A stretch of DNA of 64,000 nt. Source: Anaerosporobacter faecicola (GTDB lineage: Bacteria; Bacillota; Clostridia; Lachnospirales; Lachnospiraceae). Where the stretch lies: positions 62,001 to 126,000 of the forward strand of contig NZ_JAAQRO010000032.1 in NCBI RefSeq assembly GCF_012070565.1, in the 5' to 3' direction. Shown one piece after another: positions 1-8,011 of the stretch; within the stretch, counting starts at the first letter, position 1, and each line of letters begins with the position of its first letter. Under the pieces are notes generated by a model that did not search any database, was not told the origin of the DNA, and was given only the letters and a program-made list of their open reading frames with translations. The translations under genes were made by a program, and so were the position numbers.

Positions 1-426
1 GCTTCGGATCTTCGTAAAGTTACTTCTATTATGAAGATTGTTACAGATATCGAAAGAATTGCAGACCATTGTGCGGATATTTCAGAATATATCATCTTAT
101 TAAGTCAACAATCGGATGGAGTTGCACCAAAGAATCTAAAAGAAATGGTAAATACCATGAAAGGTATGGTTATTGAAACAATTGATAGTTTTGTAGAAGT
201 TGATCTAGAAAAGGCAAACCAAGTCATTGCAAAAGATGATATTGTAGATAATTATTTTGCAAGCATCAGTGATGAACTTACCCAGATCATGTTAGAAAAG
301 AAAGAAGCGATACCAGCAAGTGTTAGTTACTTGATGATTATTAAATATCTGGAAAGAATGGCGGATCATGCAACCAATATTGCAGAATGGATTGAATATA
401 TTATTACAGGAAAGATGATTGAGTAA
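1..426 (+). CDS. phoU: Phosphate signalling protein PhoU (3' part)
   Basis: The reading frame is open from base 1 and the gene begins upstream of the window. The first visible residues (ASDLRKVTSIMKIVTDIERI) match the PhoU helical-bundle signature, and the second repeat has the matching LERMADHATNIAEW. PhoU is known to link the Pst phosphate transporter to the PhoR kinase and to damp signalling when phosphate is plentiful; it is cytoplasmic and binds metal through its acidic motifs. The gene sits 50 bp before a PhoB-like regulator and a PhoR-like kinase, so this is the tail of a pst-phoU-phoBR type region. The pst genes themselves would lie left of the window, which is inference. Confidence 0.93.
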   Translation, partial: ASDLRKVTSIMKIVTDIERIADHCADISEYIILLSQQSDGVAPKNLKEMVNTMKGMVIETIDSFVEVDLEKANQVIAKDDIVDNYFASISDELTQIMLEKKEAIPASVSYLMIIKYLERMADHATNIAEWIEYIITGKMIE

Positions 427-476
427 TCATCGAATCAGATACATTAGAGGATGGAATGAAAGAAGGGAGTTTGCTT

Positions 477-1187
477 ATGAGTACGAAGACGATCTTGGCG
501 GTAGACGATGAACCACATATCTTAGAACTGCTTCAGTATAATTTGGAAGGAGCAGGGTATGCGGTAGTCAAAGCGGAGACAGGAGAGGAAGCAGTAGAAC
601 ATCTGGAGAATAAGAATTATGATTTTTCAGTTGTATTACTGGATTGGATGTTACCAGGAATCGATGGAATTGAGGTACTTAAGCGAATTCGTATGAATGA
701 GAGATACAAGAACATACCAGTGATTATGCTAACAGCAAAAAGTGATGAGATCAGTAAAGTCGTGGGATTAGAGATTGGTGCAGATGATTATCTCTCGAAA
801 CCATTTGGCGTACATGAGTTATTAGCAAGGATCAAGGCTGTATTACGAAGAAGTGGTGTGACAGAGCAGCCTCCTGTTAAGGACCAAGAAGAAATCATTG
901 CAATTGATGGATTGGTGATCAACAAGACTAGAAGGACGGTCGAAATTGATGGTAAGAATGTAGAACTGGCATTAAAGGAATATGAATTATTATATCTACT
1001 GGCGAAAAATAGGGGGATTGTATTCACAAGGGAAAATCTTCTGGAGAAGATTTGGGGATATGATTACCTAGGAGAAACAAGAACAGTAGATGTTCATGTT
1101 CGAAATATAAGGAAGAAGATTGAAAAGGATGATACAGCTCCTCTTTACATAAAAACGGTAAGAGGAATTGGATATAAATTTGATTAG
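477..1187 (+). CDS. PhoB/PhoP-like OmpR-family response regulator
   Basis: This 236-residue regulator has an N-terminal receiver domain (about residues 4-120) with acidic pocket DDE, phospho-acceptor Asp56 in VVLLDWMLP, and the later T/K positions (MLTAKSD, LSKPFG). The C-terminal winged helix (about 140-235) ends in TVRGIGYKF. The start at 477 is preferred over an in-frame ATG at 456 because the ribosome site AAGGGAG falls about 7 bases before it. Lying between phoU and a PAS/HAMP kinase, it is most likely the phosphate-starvation regulator that activates pst genes. The family resemblance is clear; the phosphate role is inferred from context. Confidence 0.9.
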   Translation: MSTKTILAVDDEPHILELLQYNLEGAGYAVVKAETGEEAVEHLENKNYDFSVVLLDWMLPGIDGIEVLKRIRMNERYKNIPVIMLTAKSDEISKVVGLEIGADDYLSKPFGVHELLARIKAVLRRSGVTEQPPVKDQEEIIAIDGLVINKTRRTVEIDGKNVELALKEYELLYLLAKNRGIVFTRENLLEKIWGYDYLGETRTVDVHVRNIRKKIEKDDTAPLYIKTVRGIGYKFD

Positions 1188-1216
1188 AGGCAAGATCTTG
1201 TGTGTAAGGGAGGAAA

Positions 1217-2947
1217 ATGATGCAAAAGAAACTGATGTTTTCTTATTTGATAATTATCCTTGCAGCAGTAGGTATCTCAATGTTTGCTTCATGGTCTAAG
1301 GGATATCAATACATGGACGAACAGAAAAAAGAATATCATCTGATGCAGGCGGAATTATTGGCAGATACATTTTCAGAAGCAACCATTCCGTCATTCCAAA
1401 CATTTGTAGAAGAGTATGGTAATAAATACGGAGTCAGGATTACGATTATCAGTAATAAGGGAGAAGTATATGCCGATTCAGAAACAACGAATAAGTTGGA
1501 AAATCATGCTACGAGAGAAGAAGTCGTTGGAGCATTAAAAGGTGAACATGTTACTGTGATCCGTTATTCCAAAACAATGGGGAAAAAGTATGCATATAGT
1601 GCAGTTCCCATTAAAAATGGTGATTTTGAAGGGGTAATGCGTGTTTCATTACCATTAGCAGAGGTGAATGCACTGAACAAGAATCTAGTAGTATCGGTAA
1701 TCATGACGGTACTTCTTTGCATGGTTGGTGCAACATTACTCGCATTTTTATTTACGAAATACCTATCGAAACCAATTGATGATGTGACCAAGGCAGCAGA
1801 AGGCATTGCTTGTGGCGATTATGAAACAAAAATCTATACCAGTGATACCCAGCAGATTGGACGTCTTGCCGAGGCATTCAATCGAATGAGTGATAATCTT
1901 AACACCAGTGTTCGTGCTTTAAAACGTAGAAATATTGAGTTCGATGCAATGTTAAAGAGCATGGCGAGTGGTGTGATCGCAGTGGATAATAATGATATGG
2001 TGATGTTCACGAATTCGGTATTTACGGAGATGGTTGGCTACGAGAAAGAGCAAATCGAACATCAACCATTTTATTCTTTTATGAGAAATGCTCTTTTATT
2101 TCAGATTATTTCTGATGTAAGAGAAAACAAACAAACGGTTATGCAGGAAGGTACCTTATCAATGACCAAAGATAAGATCATTCGTGTAACCGCAACACCG
2201 TTATTAAAGGAAAACCAAAAAGAGTTAGGAATATTATTAATCTTAGAAGATATCACACAGATTCGTAAGTTAGAGAATATGAGACGGGATTTTGTTTCTA
2301 ATGTTACCCATGAGTTAAAGACGCCTTTAACGTCAATTCGTGGATTTGTTGATACGTTGAAAGCAGGCGCCATTAAGGAAGAACAGGTTGCTGTTCGATT
2401 CCTTGATATTATCGATATTGAAGCAGAACGACTTTCTGGTCTGATTAATGATATCTTATTGTTATCTGAGATTGAATCGAAGGAAGACCAAGAAATTGTG
2501 CCTTGTGACGTGAACCAAGTTATTACAGACGTCATTGAGTTATTGCAACCAAAAGTAGCAGATAAGAACATTCGGATCATCTATGAACCGAAGATGGGCG
2601 TGGACTCATATCCTGCTAATGTTGATCGGATGAAACAACTACTTATTAATTTATTAGATAATGCAGTGAAGTATACAGAAGATGGAACCGTAACCATTCA
2701 ATGTGAGAAGAAGAATGATAAGTTAGTCCTCTCAATCCAAGATACTGGTATTGGTATGGAGGAGGAGCATCTTGATCGAATCTTTGAACGGTTTTACCGT
2801 GTTGATAAAGGTCGTTCTAGAAAGATGGGAGGTACAGGTCTTGGCTTATCCATTGTGAAGCATATTGTTGAGCGTTACAATGGGACCATCCGAGTGGAAA
2901 GCAAAATCAATAAAGGAACCAAGTTTACCATACAGTTACCATATTAA
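1217..2947 (+). CDS. PhoR-like sensor histidine kinase (HAMP-PAS-HisKA-HATPase)
   Basis: A 576-residue membrane kinase. TM1 is at about residues 7-24, an extracytoplasmic segment follows, TM2 is at about 158-181, HAMP at about 182-235, PAS at about 240-345, the HisKA H-box is VTHELKTPL with His365, and the ATPase domain ends the protein (NLLDNAVKY N-box, DTGIGM G1, GGTGLGLSI G2). It is preceded by GGGAGG and starts 29 bp after the response regulator, so the two are cotranscribed. It is the expected partner of the upstream regulator and of PhoU in phosphate sensing. A second ATG at 1220 is equally usable. Confidence 0.9.
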   Translation: MMQKKLMFSYLIIILAAVGISMFASWSKGYQYMDEQKKEYHLMQAELLADTFSEATIPSFQTFVEEYGNKYGVRITIISNKGEVYADSETTNKLENHATREEVVGALKGEHVTVIRYSKTMGKKYAYSAVPIKNGDFEGVMRVSLPLAEVNALNKNLVVSVIMTVLLCMVGATLLAFLFTKYLSKPIDDVTKAAEGIACGDYETKIYTSDTQQIGRLAEAFNRMSDNLNTSVRALKRRNIEFDAMLKSMASGVIAVDNNDMVMFTNSVFTEMVGYEKEQIEHQPFYSFMRNALLFQIISDVRENKQTVMQEGTLSMTKDKIIRVTATPLLKENQKELGILLILEDITQIRKLENMRRDFVSNVTHELKTPLTSIRGFVDTLKAGAIKEEQVAVRFLDIIDIEAERLSGLINDILLLSEIESKEDQEIVPCDVNQVITDVIELLQPKVADKNIRIIYEPKMGVDSYPANVDRMKQLLINLLDNAVKYTEDGTVTIQCEKKNDKLVLSIQDTGIGMEEEHLDRIFERFYRVDKGRSRKMGGTGLGLSIVKHIVERYNGTIRVESKINKGTKFTIQLPY

Positions 2948-2952
2948 TAGAG

Positions 2953-2992
2953 AGCAACCGAAGTAGTGAATGAACTATTTGGGTTGCTTTTT
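2953..2992 (+). terminator. Rho-independent terminator of phoU-phoB-phoR
   Basis: AGCAACC (2953-2959) pairs with GGTTGCT (2982-2988). A second paired block inside (AAGTAGT with ACTATTT) lengthens the stem, and a short T run follows. It lies 6 bp after the kinase stop codon. Confidence 0.75.
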
Positions 2993-3029
2993 GGTTGCAA
3001 AACTCTCAATAGATCTTCAATGCTTCCCT

Positions 3030-3180
3030 ACTGGTGCACAATGTCACGAAACACGCTTCACATCTAAGCATTCCTAAATGTGTACGGAAGGTTCAGCAAG
3101 AGGAACGGAATCGCCATCGATTCGGCCTCCTGCCTCAGACAGGCTGGCTCGGCAAGAGGAAGTTTAAATTTGCTCTTGCA
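3030..3180. other. Unexplained structured, relatively GC-rich intergenic element
   Basis: The gap 2993-3422 holds no convincing gene. This part is clearly richer in G+C than its surroundings and carries several short inverted repeats: GAATCG/CGATTC at 3108-3123, GCAAGAG/CTCTTGC at 3152-3179, and a GCCTGCC-type one near 3130-3147. GCAAGAGGAA occurs twice in direct orientation (3096 and 3152). It could be a dispersed palindromic repeat or a small RNA. I could not assign it to a named family. Confidence 0.4.
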
Positions 3181-3346
3181 TATTGTTAGAAATGGTGGTA
3201 TATATTAAGTGACCGAAAAAATAAAAATGGTCATATAAGTTATTGATACATAAAACTTATAGATACATAAAAAATATAGATACAAAAAGATATGTTAATG
3301 TTTTGATAAAATAAAAGTATGACTTTTTTATTATAAGGTAATAAAC

Positions 3347-3395
3347 AATAAAGAATAAAGAATAAAGAATAAAGAATAAAGAATAAAGAATAAAG
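3347..3395. repeat. Heptanucleotide tandem repeat AATAAAG x7
   Basis: Seven exact copies of AATAAAG stand head to tail, flanked by an imperfect copy on the left (AATAAAC) and a decayed one on the right. The array ends 28 bp before a TetR-family start codon, between any upstream promoter and the ribosome site. A unit of 7 bp in non-coding DNA is prone to slippage and would change the leader length. Confidence 0.9.
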
Positions 3396-3422
3396 AATGA
3401 GTAAGCAAAAGAGGGAACAGAT

Positions 3423-4010
3423 ATGCCACCTATATTTACGATTAAGAAACGGGAAGAGATTAGTGTGAAATTGTTAGAAGCGGGCATCTCCATTATTAAG
3501 GAGAATGGTATTCGTAAGATTTCTATTGAGAGGGTAACAAAACGTACAGGTATTGGGAAAGGTACTTTTTATCATTTTTTTGATAGTAAGGAGCAGTATC
3601 TTGTTGAAGTGATTCGTTTTAGCAAGGACCAGATGTATCAGTTCCTTAATCAGACGATAGAAGAACGAGGCGGAATTGATCGAGAAGCGTTTCTTACATT
3701 ATTAGATCGATTTTCTGTTAATGGTAGTAATAATATTATTGCTTTTATGACAAAAGAGGATGAGGCGTGGTTAGAAGATCAATTTTCGAATAAGAAACTC
3801 TTTGATCGGGAAAGAGAAAAAGAGATTATTGCAAAGTTATTTGCCAATGCAAAGGGATTACGAAAAGATAGAAATCCTCATGTAGCTGCCAATATGATGA
3901 AAATCATGGGTTTTACGGCGGAATGGAAAGAAAATCTCTATGAAGATGCGTTGGATGAAAGTATTCGATGTCTTGCAATGAGTTTGTGTGATTATTTGTT
4001 TGAAGAATAG
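3423..4010 (+). CDS. TetR/AcrR-family transcriptional regulator
   Basis: 195 residues. The N-terminal helix-turn-helix (about residues 8-55) has the family pattern: KISIERVTKRTGIGKGTFYH followed by FFDSKEQYLVEVI. The C-terminal half is the helical ligand/dimer domain with no recognisable specificity. The ribosome site GAGGGAAC precedes the ATG. It is 35 bp upstream of an acetyltransferase in the same direction, so the two probably form an operon. It is likely a repressor of its own transcript or of neighbours; no operator palindrome was recognised. The slippage-prone repeat just upstream is unusual. Confidence 0.85.
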   Translation: MPPIFTIKKREEISVKLLEAGISIIKENGIRKISIERVTKRTGIGKGTFYHFFDSKEQYLVEVIRFSKDQMYQFLNQTIEERGGIDREAFLTLLDRFSVNGSNNIIAFMTKEDEAWLEDQFSNKKLFDREREKEIIAKLFANAKGLRKDRNPHVAANMMKIMGFTAEWKENLYEDALDESIRCLAMSLCDYLFEE

Positions 4011-4045
4011 GCTGATGCTGAGGTTGATAAAAAGGAGGAGTATCC

Positions 4046-4672
4046 ATGAAAGTTGTCGAACATATAACAAAAGGGGAGTTATTTCAAATTGGAGAAGCAA
4101 TCGGAGAAGCTTTTGTAACCAATGAATTGTTTCATGAATTTGGAGATTTACAGGAGAGAAAATCGATCGTTATGAAATACATGCATGCTTATGTACAGTG
4201 TACTTATGAAAGCGGGTGCTTATATCAGAGTGAAGATGGGAAAGCATTCATTGGATTGGCCTATAGCGACCAAAAGAACATTCTGCCGAAATTGAAGATG
4301 TTATGGAAAGTATTAAGGGCAATTCCTTTTTCAAAGGCAAAACGATTTATGAACCATATTGGAGAAATTGCAGATGGGAATAAAGAATATACCAAAGACC
4401 TCTATCTAGAAGTCTTAATGGTATGTGTGCTGCCAGGTTTTCAGGGGCAGGGGCGGACGAGAGAATTGTTTCAATTTGCGAAAGACATGGCAATGAAAAG
4501 AAATGTCCCTGTACTGTTTGACACCGATATGGAAAATTATGCGAAGATCTATCAGCATTATGGCTGTGAATTATATCACACCAAAACTGCTTCCAATGGA
4601 GTAACGCGTTATAATCTTATATGGAAACCTTCTTTTGCTTCCGAATCAGTCGATCGATCAGGAAAAGAATAA
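4046..4672 (+). CDS. GNAT-family N-acetyltransferase
   Basis: 208 residues with a GNAT fold suggested by the acetyl-CoA loop region LMVCVLPGFQGQGRTRELFQ (about residues 132-151; the Q/R-x-x-G-x-G/A pattern is GQGRTR) and by the late PVLFDTDMENYAKIYQHYGC, typical of the last strand and helix in this family. The substrate cannot be read from sequence. AAAGGAGG precedes the ATG. The 3' end overlaps the tail of the convergent gene at 4617-5282 by 56 bp, both ends being coding. Confidence 0.8.
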   Translation: MKVVEHITKGELFQIGEAIGEAFVTNELFHEFGDLQERKSIVMKYMHAYVQCTYESGCLYQSEDGKAFIGLAYSDQKNILPKLKMLWKVLRAIPFSKAKRFMNHIGEIADGNKEYTKDLYLEVLMVCVLPGFQGQGRTRELFQFAKDMAMKRNVPVLFDTDMENYAKIYQHYGCELYHTKTASNGVTRYNLIWKPSFASESVDRSGKE

Positions 4673-5282
4673 GACTTCCAAGTATTACGAGAAGGACGAT
4701 TCCAATGGCACAGTACATAAAATATTCTTCTGGCAGCAGATTAATAATTGGATCTGTTGCTGGATCGAATAGCCAGTCATCATTTCGGAAGGCTATCTTA
4801 TGAAATAGAAGAAAGGTCTTGTCAAAGTTTATCGCGGTAGCCAAGCCGAATAATAGGGGCAATACGATAATGGTAATTGCAGAAGTTCTCAGATAAGAGG
4901 TATCATGCCTCTTTTTTTTGTACATAATGATACCTAGAAGTAAAATGCCTGTTATAGCAGCTACGTAGTAGAAGGAAACAAAGATTACTTTCGTTTCTGC
5001 AAAATGACTAAGCCCGCTAGGAGAAGCTGGTAAGGAAGGAAAGTTAAGTTCACCGTGATAGAAAGGAGAACAGTAATCGATCAGGGCATCGTAATTCTCT
5101 ATAATCGTCTGACGATCTAGCCCAGAGTATTCCTGTATTTCCAATTGATTGATATTTTTATAGTATAAACTACGGGTATTAAGTATGATTATAACGGAGA
5201 TGGATATAAAAAATAAGGTAAATAATACACCAATAAGGATGTTTGTTATCCGCGTTGACCATTTATTTTGTAGATACTTCAT
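4617..5282 (-). CDS. DUF1461 / TIGR01906-like integral membrane protein
   Basis: 221 residues with four or five hydrophobic helices (about 12-34, 100-120, 132-150, 185-208) and a charged C-terminus. The segment FLLFHKIAFRNDDWLFDP followed by PIINLLPEEYF is the hallmark of the TIGR01906 family of Firmicute membrane proteins, whose function is unknown. A large extracytoplasmic loop lies between the first two helices (about 35-98). It converges on the acetyltransferase and overlaps it by 56 bp. No partner gene suggests a role. Confidence 0.72.
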   Translation of the reverse strand: MKYLQNKWSTRITNILIGVLFTLFFISISVIIILNTRSLYYKNINQLEIQEYSGLDRQTIIENYDALIDYCSPFYHGELNFPSLPASPSGLSHFAETKVIFVSFYYVAAITGILLLGIIMYKKKRHDTSYLRTSAITIIVLPLLFGLATAINFDKTFLLFHKIAFRNDDWLFDPATDPIINLLPEEYFMYCAIGIVLLVILGSLILFLIDRLIRKQKKVSI

Positions 5283-5447
5283 ATGAACTCCTTTGCTTTG
5301 TTTCAGAATAGTATTTTTTTAGTAGCATTTCTTTATAGGAAACATCTGCTAAGATGATATCATAGAGGGAAAATAATAGTCAAGGTGGGAAACAGTAAGA
5401 ACAGGATCATATTGCGATTTTTTATCAGTATATGAAAGGATAAGAAT

Positions 5448-5476
5448 TTGCATAATTGGACATAAAGTGCTATAGT
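5448..5476 (+). promoter_or_regulatory. Sigma-A-type promoter of the CobW gene pair
   Basis: TTGCAT (5448-5453), a 17-bp spacer and TATAGT (5471-5476) precede the His-rich CobW gene and leave a leader of about 110 nt. The leader contains a small hairpin (CTGTTT/AAACAG) near 5540-5560. The rest of the 309-bp gap 5283-5591 shows nothing else I can name. No Zur-like palindrome was identified with confidence. Confidence 0.65.
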
Positions 5477-5591
5477 AACAATGGGTTTTCTAAGTAATAT
5501 TGGAAAATTATTCGGTAACAGTAAATAGAGGCGAAGGTGCTGTTTTGGTGTAAGAAACAGTTCCTGCTGTTGAAGAAAAGAGGTATTCATA

Positions 5592-6800
5592 ATGACAAAG
5601 ATTGATATTATATCAGGATTTTTAGGAGCTGGAAAAACAACTCTGATTAAGAAATTAATAGAAGAAGCTTTCAAAGGCGAAAAACTTGTACTTATTGAAA
5701 ATGAATTTGGTGAGATTGGTATTGATGGAGGATTCTTAAAGGATGCAGGAATTCAAATAACTGAAATGAATTCTGGTTGTATTTGCTGTTCGCTTGTTGG
5801 TGATTTCGGTACTGCATTACAAGAAGTCATTACCAAATATTCTCCACAAAGAATTATTATTGAGCCTTCTGGTGTTGGCAAATTATCCGATGTCATTCGT
5901 GCTGTAGAGAAAGTGAAAGACGAGAATCAGGATATCGTATTAAATAGTTTTACTACGGTTGCAGATGTGAATAAATGTAGTATGTATATGAAAAACTTTG
6001 GTGAATTCTACAATGACCAAGTAGAAAGTGCTAATACCATCATATTAAGTCGTACTCAAACAACAACAGAAAAGAAATTAGATGCATGTGTAAAAGCATT
6101 GAAAGAACATAATCCAGATGCAGTTATTATTACAACACCTTGGGAAGAAATTACGGGTGAAACAATCTTAAAAGCAATGGAGAGAAAGAATGATTTAGTG
6201 AAAGAACTTATGGAAAAGGAAGAAATCTGTCCAACTTGTGGACATCATCATGATCACGAAGACCACGATCATGACCATGAATGCTGCGGACACGACCACG
6301 ACCATGATCATGAATGTTGTGGACACGACCACGATCATGACCATGAATGTTGCGGACACGACCACGATCACGACCATGAATGTTGTGGACACGATCACGA
6401 CCATGACCATGAATGCTGTGGACACGATCACGATCATGATCATGAATGCTGTGGACATGACCACGATCATGACCATGACCATGATTGTTGTGGACATGAT
6501 CACCATGGACACCATCATGCAGATGATGTATTTACAAGCTGGGGTACAGAAACACCTCATAAATATGATGAAGCAGAACTAAAAGAAATCCTTCAAAAAC
6601 TTGCTGGTTCCGATACGTATGGAATGGTATTACGTGCAAAAGGTATTGTCCCAAGCAATGATAATTCTTGGTTGCATTTTGATCTTGTACCGGGTGAATT
6701 CGAAGTACGTCATGGCGCAGCGGATTATACAGGTAGATTATGTGTAATTGGTGCAAAACTCAAGATTGATGAGATTGAAGAGTTATTTCATATTAATTAA
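5592..6800 (+). CDS. CobW/COG0523-family GTPase with long His/Cys metal-binding repeat
   Basis: 402 residues. The N-terminal G domain has Walker A GFLGAGKTT (about residues 9-17), the metal motif SGCICCSL with Cys63, Cys65 and Cys66 (CxCC), and the EPSG switch. A linker from about 213 to 309 is almost entirely His, Asp, Cys and Gly, with five perfect 11-residue units HDHDHDHECCG. The CobW C-terminal domain follows (about 315-402). COG0523 GTPases are known to deliver metals such as zinc or cobalt to client proteins. The His-rich insert would bind several metal ions. It is cytoplasmic and in operon with a second CobW protein 25 bp downstream. A zinc role is the best guess; nickel or cobalt remain possible. 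Confidence 0.88.
   Translation: MTKIDIISGFLGAGKTTLIKKLIEEAFKGEKLVLIENEFGEIGIDGGFLKDAGIQITEMNSGCICCSLVGDFGTALQEVITKYSPQRIIIEPSGVGKLSDVIRAVEKVKDENQDIVLNSFTTVADVNKCSMYMKNFGEFYNDQVESANTIILSRTQTTTEKKLDACVKALKEHNPDAVIITTPWEEITGETILKAMERKNDLVKELMEKEEICPTCGHHHDHEDHDHDHECCGHDHDHDHECCGHDHDHDHECCGHDHDHDHECCGHDHDHDHECCGHDHDHDHECCGHDHDHDHDHDCCGHDHHGHHHADDVFTSWGTETPHKYDEAELKEILQKLAGSDTYGMVLRAKGIVPSNDNSWLHFDLVPGEFEVRHGAADYTGRLCVIGAKLKIDEIEELFHIN
6282..6446 (+). repeat. Five 33-bp in-frame repeats coding the His/Cys units
   Basis: Codons 231-285 of the CobW gene are five consecutive 33-bp units, each coding CCG followed by four His residues alternating with Asp and ending in Glu. Synonymous third positions differ between units (TGC/TGT, GAC/GAT, CAC/CAT), so the array is not freshly expanded. 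A longer sixth unit and a last CCG follow up to about 6510. Confidence 0.9.
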
Positions 6801-6825
6801 GCAGATAAAGTAAGGAGGATATAGA

Positions 6826-7770
6826 ATGGCGGAGATACCAGTATATGTGATTTCAGGATTCCTGGAAAGTGGTAAAACGACATTTCTTTCAGATACCATA
6901 CAGGATAAAGATTTTCTTGATGGAGGACTTTCTCTTCTGATCACTTGTGAAGATGGAGAAGTTGAATACGATGAGAACGAATTACAGAAACTCAAAGTGA
7001 AGAAAATCGAGATTGAAGAGGAAGAAGATTTAACAGAAGAATTCATGTTGGAACTGCAGAAAACCTATCGCCCAGCAAGAGTACTTATCGAATATAACGG
7101 AATGTGGAATGTAGGTCGCTTGATTAATGAAGCACTTCCAAATCCATTTACCGTTGTGCAAATCATTACGCTTGTTGATGCCACAACTTTTGAAGTATAT
7201 ATGAACAATATGCGTTCTTTAATGGCAGAGCAATTCAAAATAACGGACATGGTTATCTTCAATCGCTGTACAGATCAGACAAATCAATCTTTCTGTAGAA
7301 GAAATGTTAAAGCGGTAAATCGTCGTGCACAGGTTTTTTTTGAAGGATTTAATGGAGAAGAGATCCAAGAAGAACCAGAAGAACTTCCATTTGATACCAG
7401 CGGTCCAGTTATTACCTTGGAAGATGAAGATTTTGGACTTTGGTATGTAGATGCATTGGATAACTTAGATAACTATGTAGGCAAGACCATCAAGTTCCGT
7501 GGATACGTCTATAAACCAGATCGCTTTCCAAAGGGAGTCCTGGTTCCTGGACGATTTGCAATGACATGCTGTGCGGATGATGTAGCATTCATTGGTTTTA
7601 TATGCCAGTACAAGGGTGCAGAAAACTTTGTTAGTAAGCAATGGGTCAATGTAACAGCTGAAATCGGAAAAGAATATCAAAAAGAATATAAAGGCGAAGG
7701 ACCTGTGTTATATGCAAAGAGCATTGTACTAACAGGTGAGCCAAAGGAAAAATTGGTATACTTTAGTTAA
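6826..7770 (+). CDS. CobW-type GTPase fused to a TIGR03943/DUF1980-like C-terminal domain
   Basis: 314 residues. The N-terminal half is a CobW G domain (Walker A GFLESGKTT, residues 11-19), but the usual CxCC metal motif is absent; only a single Cys follows at LLITCEDGE. The C-terminal third (from about 215) reads LDNYVGKTIKFRGYVYKPDR, then GRFAMTCCADDVAFIGFI and QWVNVTAEIGKE, which resembles the C-terminal domain of the TIGR03943 (YcgQ) family normally found in membrane proteins near metal transporters. A strong ribosome site (AAGGAGG) and 25-bp spacing place it in one operon with the His-rich CobW protein. The fusion suggests a metal-allocation pair. The domain assignment is by motif memory only. 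Confidence 0.75.
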   Translation: MAEIPVYVISGFLESGKTTFLSDTIQDKDFLDGGLSLLITCEDGEVEYDENELQKLKVKKIEIEEEEDLTEEFMLELQKTYRPARVLIEYNGMWNVGRLINEALPNPFTVVQIITLVDATTFEVYMNNMRSLMAEQFKITDMVIFNRCTDQTNQSFCRRNVKAVNRRAQVFFEGFNGEEIQEEPEELPFDTSGPVITLEDEDFGLWYVDALDNLDNYVGKTIKFRGYVYKPDRFPKGVLVPGRFAMTCCADDVAFIGFICQYKGAENFVSKQWVNVTAEIGKEYQKEYKGEGPVLYAKSIVLTGEPKEKLVYFS

Positions 7771-7807
7771 GATGAATAAAAGTTGGTATAATTCTCTGTG
7801 AGAAAAA

Positions 7808-7842
7808 GAGGATACTAGAAAATTAAGCTAGTATCCTCTTTT
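7808..7842 (+). terminator. Rho-independent terminator after the CobW pair
   Basis: An 11-bp perfect stem, GAGGATACTAG (7808-7818) with CTAGTATCCTC (7828-7838), is followed by TTTTATTT. Confidence 0.92.
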
Positions 7843-7847
7843 ATTTA

Positions 7848-7932
7848 CGCGAGCAACGAGCCAAAGTCCAAGTTTACTTGAGACCTTGGCGACTGCCGCG
7901 ATAATTTGATAAACTCGCAAAACGTGTTTATC
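7848..7932. other. Structured non-coding element right after the terminator
   Basis: Nested complementary blocks are visible: CAAGT/ACTTG inside CCAA-GTC/GAC-TTGG (7861-7890), an outer CGC-GCA/TGC-GCG pairing near 7848-7901, and a separate GATAAAC/GTTTATC repeat (7908-7932). It is more GC-rich than its surroundings and has no ORF. It may be a dispersed repeat element; its family is not recognised. Confidence 0.4.
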
Positions 7933-8011
7933 ATAGTTTTGGCATGATGTAGAAATAGTTAAGAATATAGTGTTATGACTACTAGAGATGTTATGAACAG
8001 TATGTAGATCG

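Noticed and set aside
3347-3395. CRISPR-like array
   Set aside because: The 7-bp units have no spacers; it is a simple tandem repeat.
5477-5591. Cobalamin riboswitch before the CobW gene
   Set aside because: The leader lacks the B12-box and is too short; only a small hairpin is visible.
6195-6582. Met/Val/Thr-rich frames on both strands over the His repeat
   Set aside because: They are shadows of the His/Asp codon repeat in the CobW gene and have no ribosome sites.
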